A DNA stretch of 64,000 bases, from the NCBI GenBank assembly GCA_958295955.1, contig OY282420.1, positions 586,236 to 650,235 on the forward strand, in the 5' to 3' direction. The notes under the pieces were generated by a model. The model ran no database searches. It worked only from the letters and a program-made list of their open reading frames with translations, and had not been told where the DNA came from. Of this stretch, positions 9,187-17,560 are shown in pieces; positions within the stretch are counted from its first letter, which is position 1, and each line of letters opens with the position of its first letter. The translations under genes and the position numbers were made by a program. The stretch is from an uncultured Bryobacterales bacterium (GTDB lineage Bacteria; Acidobacteriota; Terriglobia; Bryobacterales; UBA6623).

Positions 9187-9337
9187 TTACGATCGCGCGG
9201 CGGCGCGGGCGCGGGCGAGTCTGCGGTTGGCGAGGGCCTGGGCGCGGGCCGCCTTGAGCGGGACGAACGGGAAGCCGCCGAGTCCGAGTTCGCGGCGGGG
9301 TCCGCGGATCGCGAGTCGCTGGACCCAAACGCGAGCA
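9187..9337 (-). pseudogene. Remnant of a phage-type tyrosine integrase (DUF4102 arm-binding domain)
   Basis: The minus-strand frame reads VWVQRLAIRGPRRELGLG, then GGFPFVPLKAARAQALANRR. This is the conserved core of the N-terminal arm-DNA-binding domain of prophage P4/CP4-57-type integrases (family pattern: SWVQRLTIRG..RELGLGG.P.V.L.EAR..A..NR). Only about 50 residues remain: there is no core-binding or catalytic domain and no start, and the upstream side runs straight into the sulfurtransferase relic. It is a dead fragment of a mobile-element gene. Confidence 0.7.
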
Positions 9338-9439
9338 GGTTTCGGGCAGCCCCGGAGGCGAGAGGATTTCGCCGCCGAATTCGGCGGGGCTGCGGACATC
9401 GATTTCTCGAACGCGGCCCGCGGCGCGATGTCCCGGCGC
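9335..9439 (-). pseudogene. Rearranged relic of a second thiosulfate sulfurtransferase gene
   Basis: Two pieces of the sulfurtransferase gene at 5939-6784 recur here. Bases 9335-9400 match 6221-6286 at 63 of 66 positions, and 9393-9439 match 6565-6611 with three mismatches. The pieces join at the octamer CGGACATC, present once in each parental segment (6279-6286 and 6565-6572), so the relic looks like a gene copy that lost exactly 286 bases between two short direct repeats. The loss breaks the reading frame. All six differences from the intact gene are G or C in the relic. Confidence 0.85.
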
Positions 9440-9480
9440 GGGCGCCGCCAACCCGACTGTTGCGGGCCGCTGAAAAAAAG

Positions 9481-10296
9481 CTACTCGCCGGACGACCAAG
9501 CGACGCGGAACTCGGGATAAAGCGTCAGGCCGCCGCAGGCAAACAGCGTCTGGCCGGTAATGTACGAGGCTTCGCCGGAGGCCAGAAAGGCGAATACCGC
9601 GGCGATTTCCTCCGCTTCTCCGGCCCTGCCCATCGGGATGTGACTCTCGACCTCGCCGCGGGCAACGGGGTCGTCGATCCAGGCCATGTTGATCGGCGTC
9701 ACGATCGCCCCCGGCCCCACCGCATTGACGCGGATGCCGCGGTCGGCGTATTCCAGCGCCAGCGACTTGGTGAGGTTTTCCATGCCGCCCTTCGAGATCG
9801 AGTAGGAAAGATACTTCGGCTTCGGGATGATCTCGTGAACGCTGGAATTGTTGACGATCGCGCCGCCGCCCTCGCGGGACAAAAAATGCCGGATCGCCGC
9901 GCGGGAGCATAAATAGCAGCCCCGCAGATTCACGCCGAGAATGCGGTCGAAATCCGCGGTCAGGCTTTCATGGCTGGCGGCGGGTTTCTGAATGCCGGCG
10001 TTGTTGATCAGCACGTCGAGCCGGCCCCAGTTCGCCAGAATTTCGCCGATCATGTCGTTCACCGGCTGTTCCTGCGAGACATCGGCCTTGTGCAAGTTGC
10101 ATTTCGCGTTGGCGTAGCCGCCGGCATCGTGGGCGGCGCGTACGCGCTCCGCCGTTTTCCCCGCCTCGACATCGTTGCGGCTGTAGTTGACCGCAATGTT
10201 GCCGCCCTCTTGCGCCAGCCGCACCGCGATCGCTCTGCCGATGCCCGTGGAAGCGCCGGTCACGAGAATGTTTTTTCCTATAAAGCGTTGCTGCAT
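9481..10296 (-). CDS. Short-chain dehydrogenase/reductase, glucose 1-dehydrogenase-like
   Basis: A 271-residue classical SDR, cytoplasmic and NAD(P)-dependent. It shows the nucleotide-binding TGASTGIG near residues 12-19, NNAG in LINNAGIQ, the catalytic Ser in VNNSSVHE and the Tyr-Lys pair in YLSYSISKGG, followed by RVNAVGPGAI. The overall pattern (SVHEIIPKP, then GGLTLYPEF at the C-terminus) is that of glucose 1-dehydrogenase-annotated SDRs, but substrate assignment within this family is unreliable. The ATG at 10296 begins the Rossmann fold (MQQRFIGKNILVTG); longer in-frame extensions are low in complexity. It is transcribed away from lpxB. Confidence 0.92.
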   Translation of the reverse strand: MQQRFIGKNILVTGASTGIGRAIAVRLAQEGGNIAVNYSRNDVEAGKTAERVRAAHDAGGYANAKCNLHKADVSQEQPVNDMIGEILANWGRLDVLINNAGIQKPAASHESLTADFDRILGVNLRGCYLCSRAAIRHFLSREGGGAIVNNSSVHEIIPKPKYLSYSISKGGMENLTKSLALEYADRGIRVNAVGPGAIVTPINMAWIDDPVARGEVESHIPMGRAGEAEEIAAVFAFLASGEASYITGQTLFACGGLTLYPEFRVAWSSGE

Positions 10297-10430
10297 CACG
10301 ATTTCGCCTGTTTTCACAGAGGGGCGGCAGCGCGGCCGCCGCGTCATCCGCCTCCCCGCTGTCATTCGATTGTACAACCTGCGCCGCGAGCGCCGTTTTA
10401 CACTAGGAGATTGTTCGTCGGGTTCAAGGG

Positions 10431-11564
10431 ATGAAGATCCTGGTTTCCGCCGGTGAAGCGTCCGGAGACCGCTACGCCGCGGATCTCGTCGCCGCTCTGC
10501 GCAGGCGCCTTCCGGAGGCGGATTTCTTCGGCTGCGGCGGGCGCCATCTGAGAAAGGAAGGGCTGCGGGCGGTCATTCGCGCCGAGGACTTGGCAGTAGT
10601 GGGACTTTTCGAGGTCGCCCGTCACGTCCCGAGGATATACCGCCGGTTTCGGCAGTTCCTCGCGGCGGTTCGGGCCGAAAAGCCGCAACTCGCGATTCTG
10701 ATCGACGCGCCCGATTTTCACCTCCGCCTGGCGAAAAAATTGCGCCGGCTCAAGATTCCCATCGCTTACTACGTCGCTCCCCAGGCGTGGGCTTGGCGCA
10801 AGGGGCGGGTCAAAACGCTGCGGCGGCTGATCGACCGCCTGCTGGTGATCTTTCCGTTCGAGGAGGAATTTTTCTTCGCGCGCGGCGTCAGGACGACATT
10901 CGTCGGGCACCCCTTGGCCGGCCGCGTCCATGTCTCGACCGACCGCGGAACATTCTTCCGGGAACACGGCCTCGACCCGCGAAAACGCTTGATCGCCCTG
11001 CTTCCAGGCAGCCGCCGCGGCGAGTCCCTGCGGCATCTTCCGGTGCTGGAAAAAGCGGCGGCGCTCCTCTCGAAGCGGGGCGGCATGCAGTTCATCCTGC
11101 CCGCCTCCGCCACCACGGGCAGGGATTTTTTTGTGGAACGCTGGCGCGGCCCCGAAGTCGTCATTGTCGAAGAGCAAACCCAGGACGCCGTGGGCCATGC
11201 CGATCTCGCCCTGGTCGCCAGCGGCACGGCGACCGTCGAAACCGCGCTGCTCGGCACGCCTATGGTTACCTTTTATCGGCTTGCCTGGCCAAGTTATTGG
11301 CTCGCCAAAACACTCGTCCAAGCGCCCTTCTACAGCATGGTCAACCTTCTCTCCGGGCGGGAGGTCGTGCCCGAGCTCATCCAACGCGATTGCACCGGCA
11401 GGAAACTTGCGGCCGAGTCCGTCCGTCTCCTTCAGCAGGAGCCCGCGCGGCGCCGCATGGTCGAGGAACTGGCGGCGATCGAGGGGAAGCTGCATACCGG
11501 CGCCCCCGCGGCGGAACGCGCGGCCGACGCGATATGCGAACAGTATTCTCTACAGACCGTATGA
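10431..11564 (+). CDS. lpxB: Lipid-A-disaccharide synthase LpxB
   Basis: A 377-residue peripheral membrane glycosyltransferase (GT19) that joins UDP-diacylglucosamine to lipid X to make the lipid A disaccharide. The start MKILVSAGEASGDRYAADLV is the family signature. Other hallmarks are AILIDAPDFHLRLAK, YYVAPQAWAWRKGR, TTFVGHPLAGRV, LLPGSRRGE and the C-terminal ALVASGTATVETALLGTPMV. The length is normal. Its stop overlaps the next ATG (ATGA). The usual lpxD-fabZ-lpxA neighbours are absent from this window, so lpxB stands apart from the rest of the Raetz pathway here. Confidence 0.97.
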   Translation: MKILVSAGEASGDRYAADLVAALRRRLPEADFFGCGGRHLRKEGLRAVIRAEDLAVVGLFEVARHVPRIYRRFRQFLAAVRAEKPQLAILIDAPDFHLRLAKKLRRLKIPIAYYVAPQAWAWRKGRVKTLRRLIDRLLVIFPFEEEFFFARGVRTTFVGHPLAGRVHVSTDRGTFFREHGLDPRKRLIALLPGSRRGESLRHLPVLEKAAALLSKRGGMQFILPASATTGRDFFVERWRGPEVVIVEEQTQDAVGHADLALVASGTATVETALLGTPMVTFYRLAWPSYWLAKTLVQAPFYSMVNLLSGREVVPELIQRDCTGRKLAAESVRLLQQEPARRRMVEELAAIEGKLHTGAPAAERAADAICEQYSLQTV

Positions 11565-13525
11565 AAAGCCTCGCCGTTCCGCTCCTCCTGCTTGCGGCGG
11601 CGGCCCGGATTTGCGCGCAGGACGTTCCGCTGATCGACGTCGAGGACTACGACATCACCGCCCGCGTCGACCTGCTTGCGCAGACTCTGGAAGCGGACGC
11701 GCGGGTCCGCTTCGTGCCCCGCGAACCCACGAACATGGCGGTTTTCGAGCTGCACAACGGGCTCAATGTCGATGCCGCGCAAACGGCCGACGGCGCCGGC
11801 CTCAACCCCCTCCGCTACCGCCAGGACTTCACGGTCCACCTCAGTTTTCCGCAAACGCTTCCCGCCGGCGAGCCGCAGATCGTCGACTTCCGTTACGGGG
11901 GCCGGCTGAAAGGCTACGAAGAGTCTCCCGTCGAGGGCTACAGCCTGGCGCAGATCGATGCCGACCGCGCGTTTCTGCTCTATGCGGCCCGCTGGTTTCC
12001 GGTCAACGGCTACGGCGCCGACCGTTTTACCGCGAAGATCAAAATCATTACCGACGAGGGCATGAAAGTGATCGGCAGCGGCATCGGCCTGCGCAGCGAG
12101 GGCATCGAAGGCGTCGAGCACGCGTTCGAGTTCAGCTACCCTTCGTTCCCCGGCACGATTGCGATCGTCCCGGACAACGGCGTCGGCGCCGAGACCGACG
12201 GCGTCGCCACGACGGTTTACTTCGATTCCGCCTCAGACGATCTCGCCCGCGAATACGGCCAAGCGACCGGAGAAATCGTGAACTTTTACTCCGACCTGTT
12301 CGGCGCGCCCTATTCCAAATCCCTCGCGCTCATCGAGACGGACGAGTACGCTCCCAGCGGGTATTGGGCGCCGGGAATGATCCTCATGAGCCCTTACGGC
12401 ATCCGGCAGGCCGTCAACCGCCGACTGCTCGGCACGCTCGTTGCCCACCAGTGGTGGGGCTCGCTTGTCGGCCCCGGCAACCGCAATCACCTGTGGCTTG
12501 TCGACGGCTTGGCGTATTACTCCGCATTGCTCGAAATCGAGGAGATGGAGGGCGAGGAAGCGTTCGAGACTCACGTCCGCGAGGCCCGCATCGAATCGCT
12601 GACCTACACCGACATGCCCATGATCCAGGCCGGCCGCCTGACCGATTTCTCTCCCGAAATGCATGCGCTGACCGGAGCGCGCGGAGTCATGGTGCTGCAC
12701 ATGCTGCGCTGGACCGTGGGAGACGAGGCGTTTTTTGCAATCCTCAAGAAACTGATCGACGAGCGCACCTGGCAATCCATTACGACCGACGGTTTCCGCG
12801 AGTTGGCGGAAAACGTCAGCGGCAAAGACCTCGATCCGTTTTTCCTGCAGTGGACCGAATCGACGGCGACGCCCGAGTTCGAGCAGGAATACACGATCTA
12901 TCGGCTCGGCGGCGGTCAAGGCTTCCGCATCATCGGCAAAGTGCGGCAGGACATGGATACGTTCAGCATGCCGGTCGAGCTCAAGATCGAAACCGAGGGC
13001 GAACCGGAATACCAGGTAATCGACGTGACCGGGACATCGTCGGACTATTCTCTGGAAACGTTCGGCAAGCCCAGTCAGGTCATCCTCGACCCGCGCAATC
13101 GAATCCTGCGCTTCGACGACGATATCCGCGTTCGCGTAGCCATCCGCAAAGGCGAGCAGATTGTCGAGTTGGGCTATTACCAGGACGCGCTGCTCGAGTA
13201 TCAGCGCGCGCTCGACATCAACCGCTACAGTTCGCTGACCCACTATCGGATCGGCGAAGTCTTCTTTCTGCAGAACAACTACCAGTCGGCGGCGAACGAG
13301 TTTCGCGAGGCGCTCAACGGCGACCGGGAACCCGCCTGGACCGAGGTCTGGGCGCACATCCACCTCGGCAAAATCTTCGACATTACGGGCCAACGGGAAC
13401 GCGCGGTCAATGAGTATCAACTCGCAATCCGCACCCGCGACGATACCCAGAACGCTCAGAATGAAGCGCGCAAGTACCTGGAAAGTCCTTACCGGCGGCC
13501 CAAACGGGAAGAAACCATCTACTAA
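11561..13525 (+). CDS. Secreted M1-peptidase-fold protein lacking the zinc site, with TPR tail
   Basis: A 654-residue protein with a Sec signal (MKSLAVPLLLLAAAARICAQ). The beta-rich domain of M1 aminopeptidases follows, then the catalytic-domain fold with LLGTLVAHQWWGSLVG and WLVDGLAYYSALLE, and a TPR-like tail from about residue 530 (ELGYYQDALLEYQRALDIN). In active M1 enzymes the helix reads HExxHxWWG and the third ligand is Glu in WLNEG. Here the first His and Glu are Thr and Leu (TLVAHQWW) and the Glu is Asp, so zinc hydrolysis is not expected. The periplasmic role may be binding or scaffolding. It overlaps lpxB by four bases. Confidence 0.88.
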   Translation: MKSLAVPLLLLAAAARICAQDVPLIDVEDYDITARVDLLAQTLEADARVRFVPREPTNMAVFELHNGLNVDAAQTADGAGLNPLRYRQDFTVHLSFPQTLPAGEPQIVDFRYGGRLKGYEESPVEGYSLAQIDADRAFLLYAARWFPVNGYGADRFTAKIKIITDEGMKVIGSGIGLRSEGIEGVEHAFEFSYPSFPGTIAIVPDNGVGAETDGVATTVYFDSASDDLAREYGQATGEIVNFYSDLFGAPYSKSLALIETDEYAPSGYWAPGMILMSPYGIRQAVNRRLLGTLVAHQWWGSLVGPGNRNHLWLVDGLAYYSALLEIEEMEGEEAFETHVREARIESLTYTDMPMIQAGRLTDFSPEMHALTGARGVMVLHMLRWTVGDEAFFAILKKLIDERTWQSITTDGFRELAENVSGKDLDPFFLQWTESTATPEFEQEYTIYRLGGGQGFRIIGKVRQDMDTFSMPVELKIETEGEPEYQVIDVTGTSSDYSLETFGKPSQVILDPRNRILRFDDDIRVRVAIRKGEQIVELGYYQDALLEYQRALDINRYSSLTHYRIGEVFFLQNNYQSAANEFREALNGDREPAWTEVWAHIHLGKIFDITGQRERAVNEYQLAIRTRDDTQNAQNEARKYLESPYRRPKREETIY

Positions 13526-13539
13526 TCGGCATATCCGCT

Positions 13540-13566
13540 CGGAAGCCGCGGACTTCCGGCTATAAT
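13540..13566 (+). promoter_or_regulatory. Candidate promoter with perfect -10 and inverted repeat at -35
   Basis: A perfect TATAAT lies at 13561-13566, 57 bases before the peroxidase ATG. No recognisable -35 hexamer is spaced from it. Instead an inverted repeat CGGAAG-N7-CTTCCG (13540-13558) covers the -35 position, which would suit an activator-dependent promoter. The repeat could also act as a weak hairpin after the preceding gene. Confidence 0.42.
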
Positions 13567-13622
13567 ATCTGCACGGGGGCCGCCCGATACCGATCGAATC
13601 CCTCGTGCGAGGAGGAGGCGAA

Positions 13623-14675
13623 ATGTTCCGACTGACTTTCTTGGCGCTGTGCGTTACGGCGCTCATGATGTCCGCTTGCGGGGGGGAGATGGAAACCCCG
13701 GAGCCCGAACCCATGTCCTGGCCGGAAGTGGCCGGCTATGCGCTGATGGAAATTCCTCCCGACAACGCAATGACCGCGGCGAAAGTCGCGCTCGGCAAGC
13801 AGCTTTACTACGACCGGCGCCTCAGCGGCGACGGCGAGCGGTCTTGCTACGGCTGCCATCTCAAAGAGAACGGATTGACCGACGGGCGGCCCACCGCTCT
13901 CGGCGCGTTCGACAAGCAATTGACGCGGGCCGCTCCGACCATGTGGAACGTCGGCTACTACGAGTCGCTGTACTGGGACGGCCGTTCCGGAGCGCTTGAA
14001 AAACAGGTCAAGGGCGCTTGGGGCGGCGGCAATATGGGCGCCTCCGGCAACGACGGAGCGCCGTCGATGGACGACGTCTGCGCCAAGCTGAACGAGATTC
14101 CCGGATACGCCGAGCAGTTTCAGACGGTTTTCGGCGGACCGGCGACGCCCGACCATGTCGCCTACGCGGTTGCGGCCTTCATGCGCACCATCGTCACCAC
14201 CACGGAAAACTCCCGCTTCGTCGCTTTCCGCAACGGCGCCGAGGACGCTCTGAACGAGCAGGAGAAGCGCGGTTGGACGATCTTTTCGGAAAAAGCGAAA
14301 TGCACCAACTGCCACGACGGGCTGTTGCTCTCCGACATGCAATTCCATAACGTCGGAATCGGCATGGACGCCGAGAACCCCGATATCGGCCGCGCCAAGA
14401 TTTCGGAAGACGAGAAAGACACCGGCGCCTTCAAGACTCCGAGCCTCTACGATATTGCGAAGTCCGCGCCTTACTTTCACGACGGCAGCGTGGCCACGCT
14501 GGAAGAAGCCGTCGAGTTGATGACCAGCGGCGGCAAGGAGAACGAGTACCTCGACGTGGACAACCTGGCCGACGCCAAAAACGCCGACCTGAGCGACGAC
14601 GAGAAAGCCGATCTCGTTGCTTTCCTGAAGGCGCTCGACGTGGAGTACACGATCGCAGAGCCGATGCTCCCGTAG
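13623..14675 (+). CDS. Di-heme cytochrome c peroxidase/MauG-family lipoprotein
   Basis: A 350-residue exported protein with a lipobox (LMMSACGG), so it is probably anchored in a membrane facing the periplasm. Two c-type haem sites, CYGCH (N-terminal domain) and CTNCH (C-terminal domain), sit in the CcpA/MauG two-domain layout. Other family markers are LGKQLYYDRRLSGDG, APTMWNVGYYESLYWDGR, TGAFKTPSLYDIAKSAPYFHDGS and the C-terminal LVAFLKALD. The expected activity is H2O2 reduction or a MauG-like oxidation. The ATG has a strong GAGGAGG site eight bases upstream. It overlaps the amidohydrolase-like gene by one base. Confidence 0.93.
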   Translation: MFRLTFLALCVTALMMSACGGEMETPEPEPMSWPEVAGYALMEIPPDNAMTAAKVALGKQLYYDRRLSGDGERSCYGCHLKENGLTDGRPTALGAFDKQLTRAAPTMWNVGYYESLYWDGRSGALEKQVKGAWGGGNMGASGNDGAPSMDDVCAKLNEIPGYAEQFQTVFGGPATPDHVAYAVAAFMRTIVTTTENSRFVAFRNGAEDALNEQEKRGWTIFSEKAKCTNCHDGLLLSDMQFHNVGIGMDAENPDIGRAKISEDEKDTGAFKTPSLYDIAKSAPYFHDGSVATLEEAVELMTSGGKENEYLDVDNLADAKNADLSDDEKADLVAFLKALDVEYTIAEPMLP

Positions 14676-16060
14676 TGTCGTTGGCTCCGGCCGCAGCAGT
14701 CAACAAGAAACGCGGGCCGGGCGCCGGCCGGAGTCGGGCCGTCGCCCGCCTGCTGCTTTTCTGCTGCCTTGCCCCGTTTCCGGCGCTTGCGCAAGATACG
14801 CTGCTGATCGAGCATGCGCTGCTGATCGACGGCAGCGGCTCCCCGCCCCGCGCGGACGCCGCGATCCTGATCGAGAACGGGCGCATTGCGCGCGTCGGCG
14901 GTTCCGCTTCCATACGGGCGCCTGCCGGCGCCGAAGTCATCGACGCGGCCGGCAAAACGGTCGTTCCCGGGATCGTCAATCTGCGCGGCCGCGTCGGCCT
15001 GCCCTCCGCATTGCCGCCGGTGAGCGATTGCTGCACGGCAGAGAGCATATTGCGCCAACTCGCGGTTTACGTCTCTTTCGGCGTAACCACCGTCGCCGAC
15101 TCGGGAAGCGGCCTGGATCTCGTCGCAGCGGTCCGCGACCGCATCGACGCAGGTGAAATGCGCAACGCCGCGCGGGTGCTGACGGCGCTCCGCGGATTCA
15201 CCTCGCAAGGCGGATACCCAAGCGGCGCCGACGGCTTCGCGGGCCGGGTCCACGAGACGGATTCCGCGCGCAAAGCGCGCAGGCGGGTCGACGAACTAGC
15301 CGCCTTGGGAGCCGATTTCGTCCACTTGTGGATGGGCCGCCGCGATGACGGCGCGGACGGTCTCGAACCCAAGGTCTATCGGGCGCTCATTCGGCGGGCG
15401 AAGGCGCGCGGATTGCCCGTCAGCGTTCAGGCGCCGCGCCTGGAAGACGCCAAACGCCTGGCTGCAGCGGGAGCGGATATCCTGACGCAAAGCGTCACCG
15501 ACCGCGCCGTCGACCGCGAATTCATCGACTTGCTGCTCAAAAACAAGGTTGTCTATGCGCCGGCGCTCACGGCCGAGCAAGCCGCGTTCGAATACGGCGA
15601 CCGCGTGGAGTGGCAGTACGACAACTTTTTCAAACGCTCGATTCCCAGCGGCGTCACGCCGGTTCTCAACGGCGAAGTGCTGATGCGTCAGGCACTTGAC
15701 CCGGATCGTTCACGCAGGATCTTCTCCTTCGAACAGGCGAAGCGCAACCTCGGGGCGCTCGCCGCGGCCGGAGTGCGCATCGGCCTGGGTACGGGTTCGG
15801 GCCCGGCATGGCGGTTCGAAGGCTATTTCGAGCACCGCGAGGCGCGGCTGATGCAGGAGGCGGGACTCGCGCCGCTCGAAATCGTCCGGGCATTCTCGGC
15901 AAACGCGGCCGCGGCTCTGGGCATCGCCGACGACCGCGGCGCCATTGCCGCGGGAAAACGCGCCGACCTTGTCATCCTCAACGCGAACCCCGCCGAAGAC
16001 ATTGGCAATCTGCGCGAGATCCACGCCGTTTTCATCGGCGGGCGCTTGGCGCGCTTGTAG
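14675..16060 (+). CDS. Amidohydrolase-fold protein without metal-binding residues
   Basis: A 461-residue exported protein with a hydrophobic signal (RLLLFCCLAPFPALAQ) and the composite fold of imidazolonepropionase-like amidohydrolases (DGSGSPP near the start; IAAGKRADLVILNANPAEDI near the end). The metal ligands are missing throughout: the usual D-x-H-x-H after PG reads NLRGR, the strand-5 His reads VSVQAP, the strand-6 His reads ILTQSV, and the strand-8 Asp of GTDSGP is Gly (GLGTGSGP). The scaffold is otherwise intact with no stops, so this looks like a maintained pseudo-enzyme. Start is GTG, overlapping the previous stop (TAGTG). Confidence 0.86.
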   Translation: MSLAPAAAVNKKRGPGAGRSRAVARLLLFCCLAPFPALAQDTLLIEHALLIDGSGSPPRADAAILIENGRIARVGGSASIRAPAGAEVIDAAGKTVVPGIVNLRGRVGLPSALPPVSDCCTAESILRQLAVYVSFGVTTVADSGSGLDLVAAVRDRIDAGEMRNAARVLTALRGFTSQGGYPSGADGFAGRVHETDSARKARRRVDELAALGADFVHLWMGRRDDGADGLEPKVYRALIRRAKARGLPVSVQAPRLEDAKRLAAAGADILTQSVTDRAVDREFIDLLLKNKVVYAPALTAEQAAFEYGDRVEWQYDNFFKRSIPSGVTPVLNGEVLMRQALDPDRSRRIFSFEQAKRNLGALAAAGVRIGLGTGSGPAWRFEGYFEHREARLMQEAGLAPLEIVRAFSANAAAALGIADDRGAIAAGKRADLVILNANPAEDIGNLREIHAVFIGGRLARL

Positions 16061-16112
16061 CCGCGCTTCCGGGAGAGCGGTCATGTCTGCCTAAAAACTA
16101 TTTCTGCGCCTG

Positions 16113-16141
16113 TTGACAAGATGGAAATTAACGACTAAAGT
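16113..16141 (+). promoter_or_regulatory. Promoter of the porin/cupredoxin/di-heme operon
   Basis: A perfect TTGACA (16113-16118) is followed after exactly 17 bases by TAAAGT (16136-16141, four of six consensus), placing transcription start near 16148, about 27 bases before the porin ATG. The surrounding 100 bases are strikingly A/T-rich for this genome. The palindrome ACTAA-AG-TTAGT (16134-16145) covers the -10, a natural place for a repressor to bind. Confidence 0.65.
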
Positions 16142-16174
16142 TAGTATTTACATTTCTTGATTTAGAATTTTGGA

Positions 16175-17560
16175 ATGCCTAAATTTATGCAGTCCGCCGC
16201 TTGGACGCTGCTTGCCTGTTTCGTCCTCGCGGCCTTCGCGCCGCAAGCCCCGGCCGCCGCATTGACGCCGCAACAGATCGAAGAGAAGTTCGCGCTGCTG
16301 GAAGCGCGCATTCGACAACTGGAGGCGGAGTTGGCCGCGGTAAAAGGCGAGACCGAGGCGGAGCGTGTCCAAGCCAAACCGGCGTCTCCGCCGCCGGTCG
16401 AGAGCGCTCCGCCACTCTCCGCTCTTCACTCCCCGCGCTCCGCTTCTTCAGCAGCGTCTCTACCCATGGCCGAGGTCATTCCGACGGCGGGGGCCGCATC
16501 GGCGGACTTCTACTCGCGCGAGATCCGGATGCCGGTTTCCGGCTACATGGACTTCCACGTCAACAAGCCGCAGGACGAGCCGGGCACGGCGGACTTCCAC
16601 CGGTTCGTGCTGCTCTTCGGGCACAGCTTCAGCAACCGCATCCAATTCTGGTCGGAACTGGAGTTGGAGCATGCGTTCGTGGAAGGCGCCGAGGAAAGTG
16701 GCGAGCTGGAGCTGGAGCAGGCTTACCTCGATTTTCTGCTCAAGCCCTGGTTCAACCTGCGCTCGGGCATCGTGCTGACGCCGATGGGCCTGATTAACGA
16801 ACGCCATGAACCCCCGTCGTTCAACGGGGTCGAGCGGCCGTTCGTCGATACGCTGATTTTGCCGACGACCTGGTTCGGGCCGGGCGTGGGCGTTCACGGC
16901 GATCTGGGCAACGGCCTGACCTACAAGCTCTACGCGATGGATGCGCTCGATTCATCGCTCTTCAGCGCCGAGGAGGGCTTTCGCGGCGGCCGCCGCAAGG
17001 CGTTCAAGCCGCCGATCCAGAACGCGGCGTTCACCGGACGCCTGGAGTACCACGGCCTCCCGGGACTGTCTTTGGGCGCCGGCTTCTGGACGGGAAAGAC
17101 CGGCTTCGCCACTCCCGGCATCAATCCGCGGGTGAACATCTTCGAGTTCGACGGACGCGGCAGCGTCGGCCGCTTCGACTTCCGCGGCGAGTTCGCGCAG
17201 ACCGGCATGGACCGCACCGCGGAGTTGAACGCGCTGGTGCAGCGGACGGCGGGCGTCAATCCCAATCTGGCCGAGCGCATGCGCGGCTTTTACCTGGAGG
17301 GCGCCTATCATCTGCTGCCGCCGCGCAACCGCCATGACTTCGTAGTCTTCTCGCGTTATGAGAACTTCGACACGCAAAACCGCATGGCGCCGGGGTTTCA
17401 GCCCTTGGGCGAGTTCGACCGCGAGGCTCTCGTGACGGGCTTTACGTACTTCCCGGAGCCGGATGTGGCGTTCAAGCTCGATTACACGCTGATGCGGAAT
17501 CGAAGCAACTTTATCGCGGCCCGCGATGCGTTCAATCTGGGACTGGGGTGGTGGTTCTGA
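16175..17560 (+). CDS. Outer membrane porin-like beta-barrel protein
   Basis: A 461-residue exported protein. After a signal peptide (ACFVLAAFAPQAPAAA) comes a short coiled coil (about residues 30-65, IEEKFALLEARIRQLEAELAA), as in porins that trimerise through an N-terminal helix, and then a Pro/Ser-rich linker. The rest alternates strands of a barrel (GYMDFHVN, RFVLLFGHSF, QFWSELELEHAF) and ends LGLGWWF with the aromatic C-terminal residue typical of outer membrane proteins. It resembles phosphate-selective or anion porins in style, but specificity is unknown. It is the first gene of a three-gene overlapping operon with a cupredoxin and a di-heme protein. Confidence 0.85.
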   Translation: MPKFMQSAAWTLLACFVLAAFAPQAPAAALTPQQIEEKFALLEARIRQLEAELAAVKGETEAERVQAKPASPPPVESAPPLSALHSPRSASSAASLPMAEVIPTAGAASADFYSREIRMPVSGYMDFHVNKPQDEPGTADFHRFVLLFGHSFSNRIQFWSELELEHAFVEGAEESGELELEQAYLDFLLKPWFNLRSGIVLTPMGLINERHEPPSFNGVERPFVDTLILPTTWFGPGVGVHGDLGNGLTYKLYAMDALDSSLFSAEEGFRGGRRKAFKPPIQNAAFTGRLEYHGLPGLSLGAGFWTGKTGFATPGINPRVNIFEFDGRGSVGRFDFRGEFAQTGMDRTAELNALVQRTAGVNPNLAERMRGFYLEGAYHLLPPRNRHDFVVFSRYENFDTQNRMAPGFQPLGEFDREALVTGFTYFPEPDVAFKLDYTLMRNRSNFIAARDAFNLGLGWWF

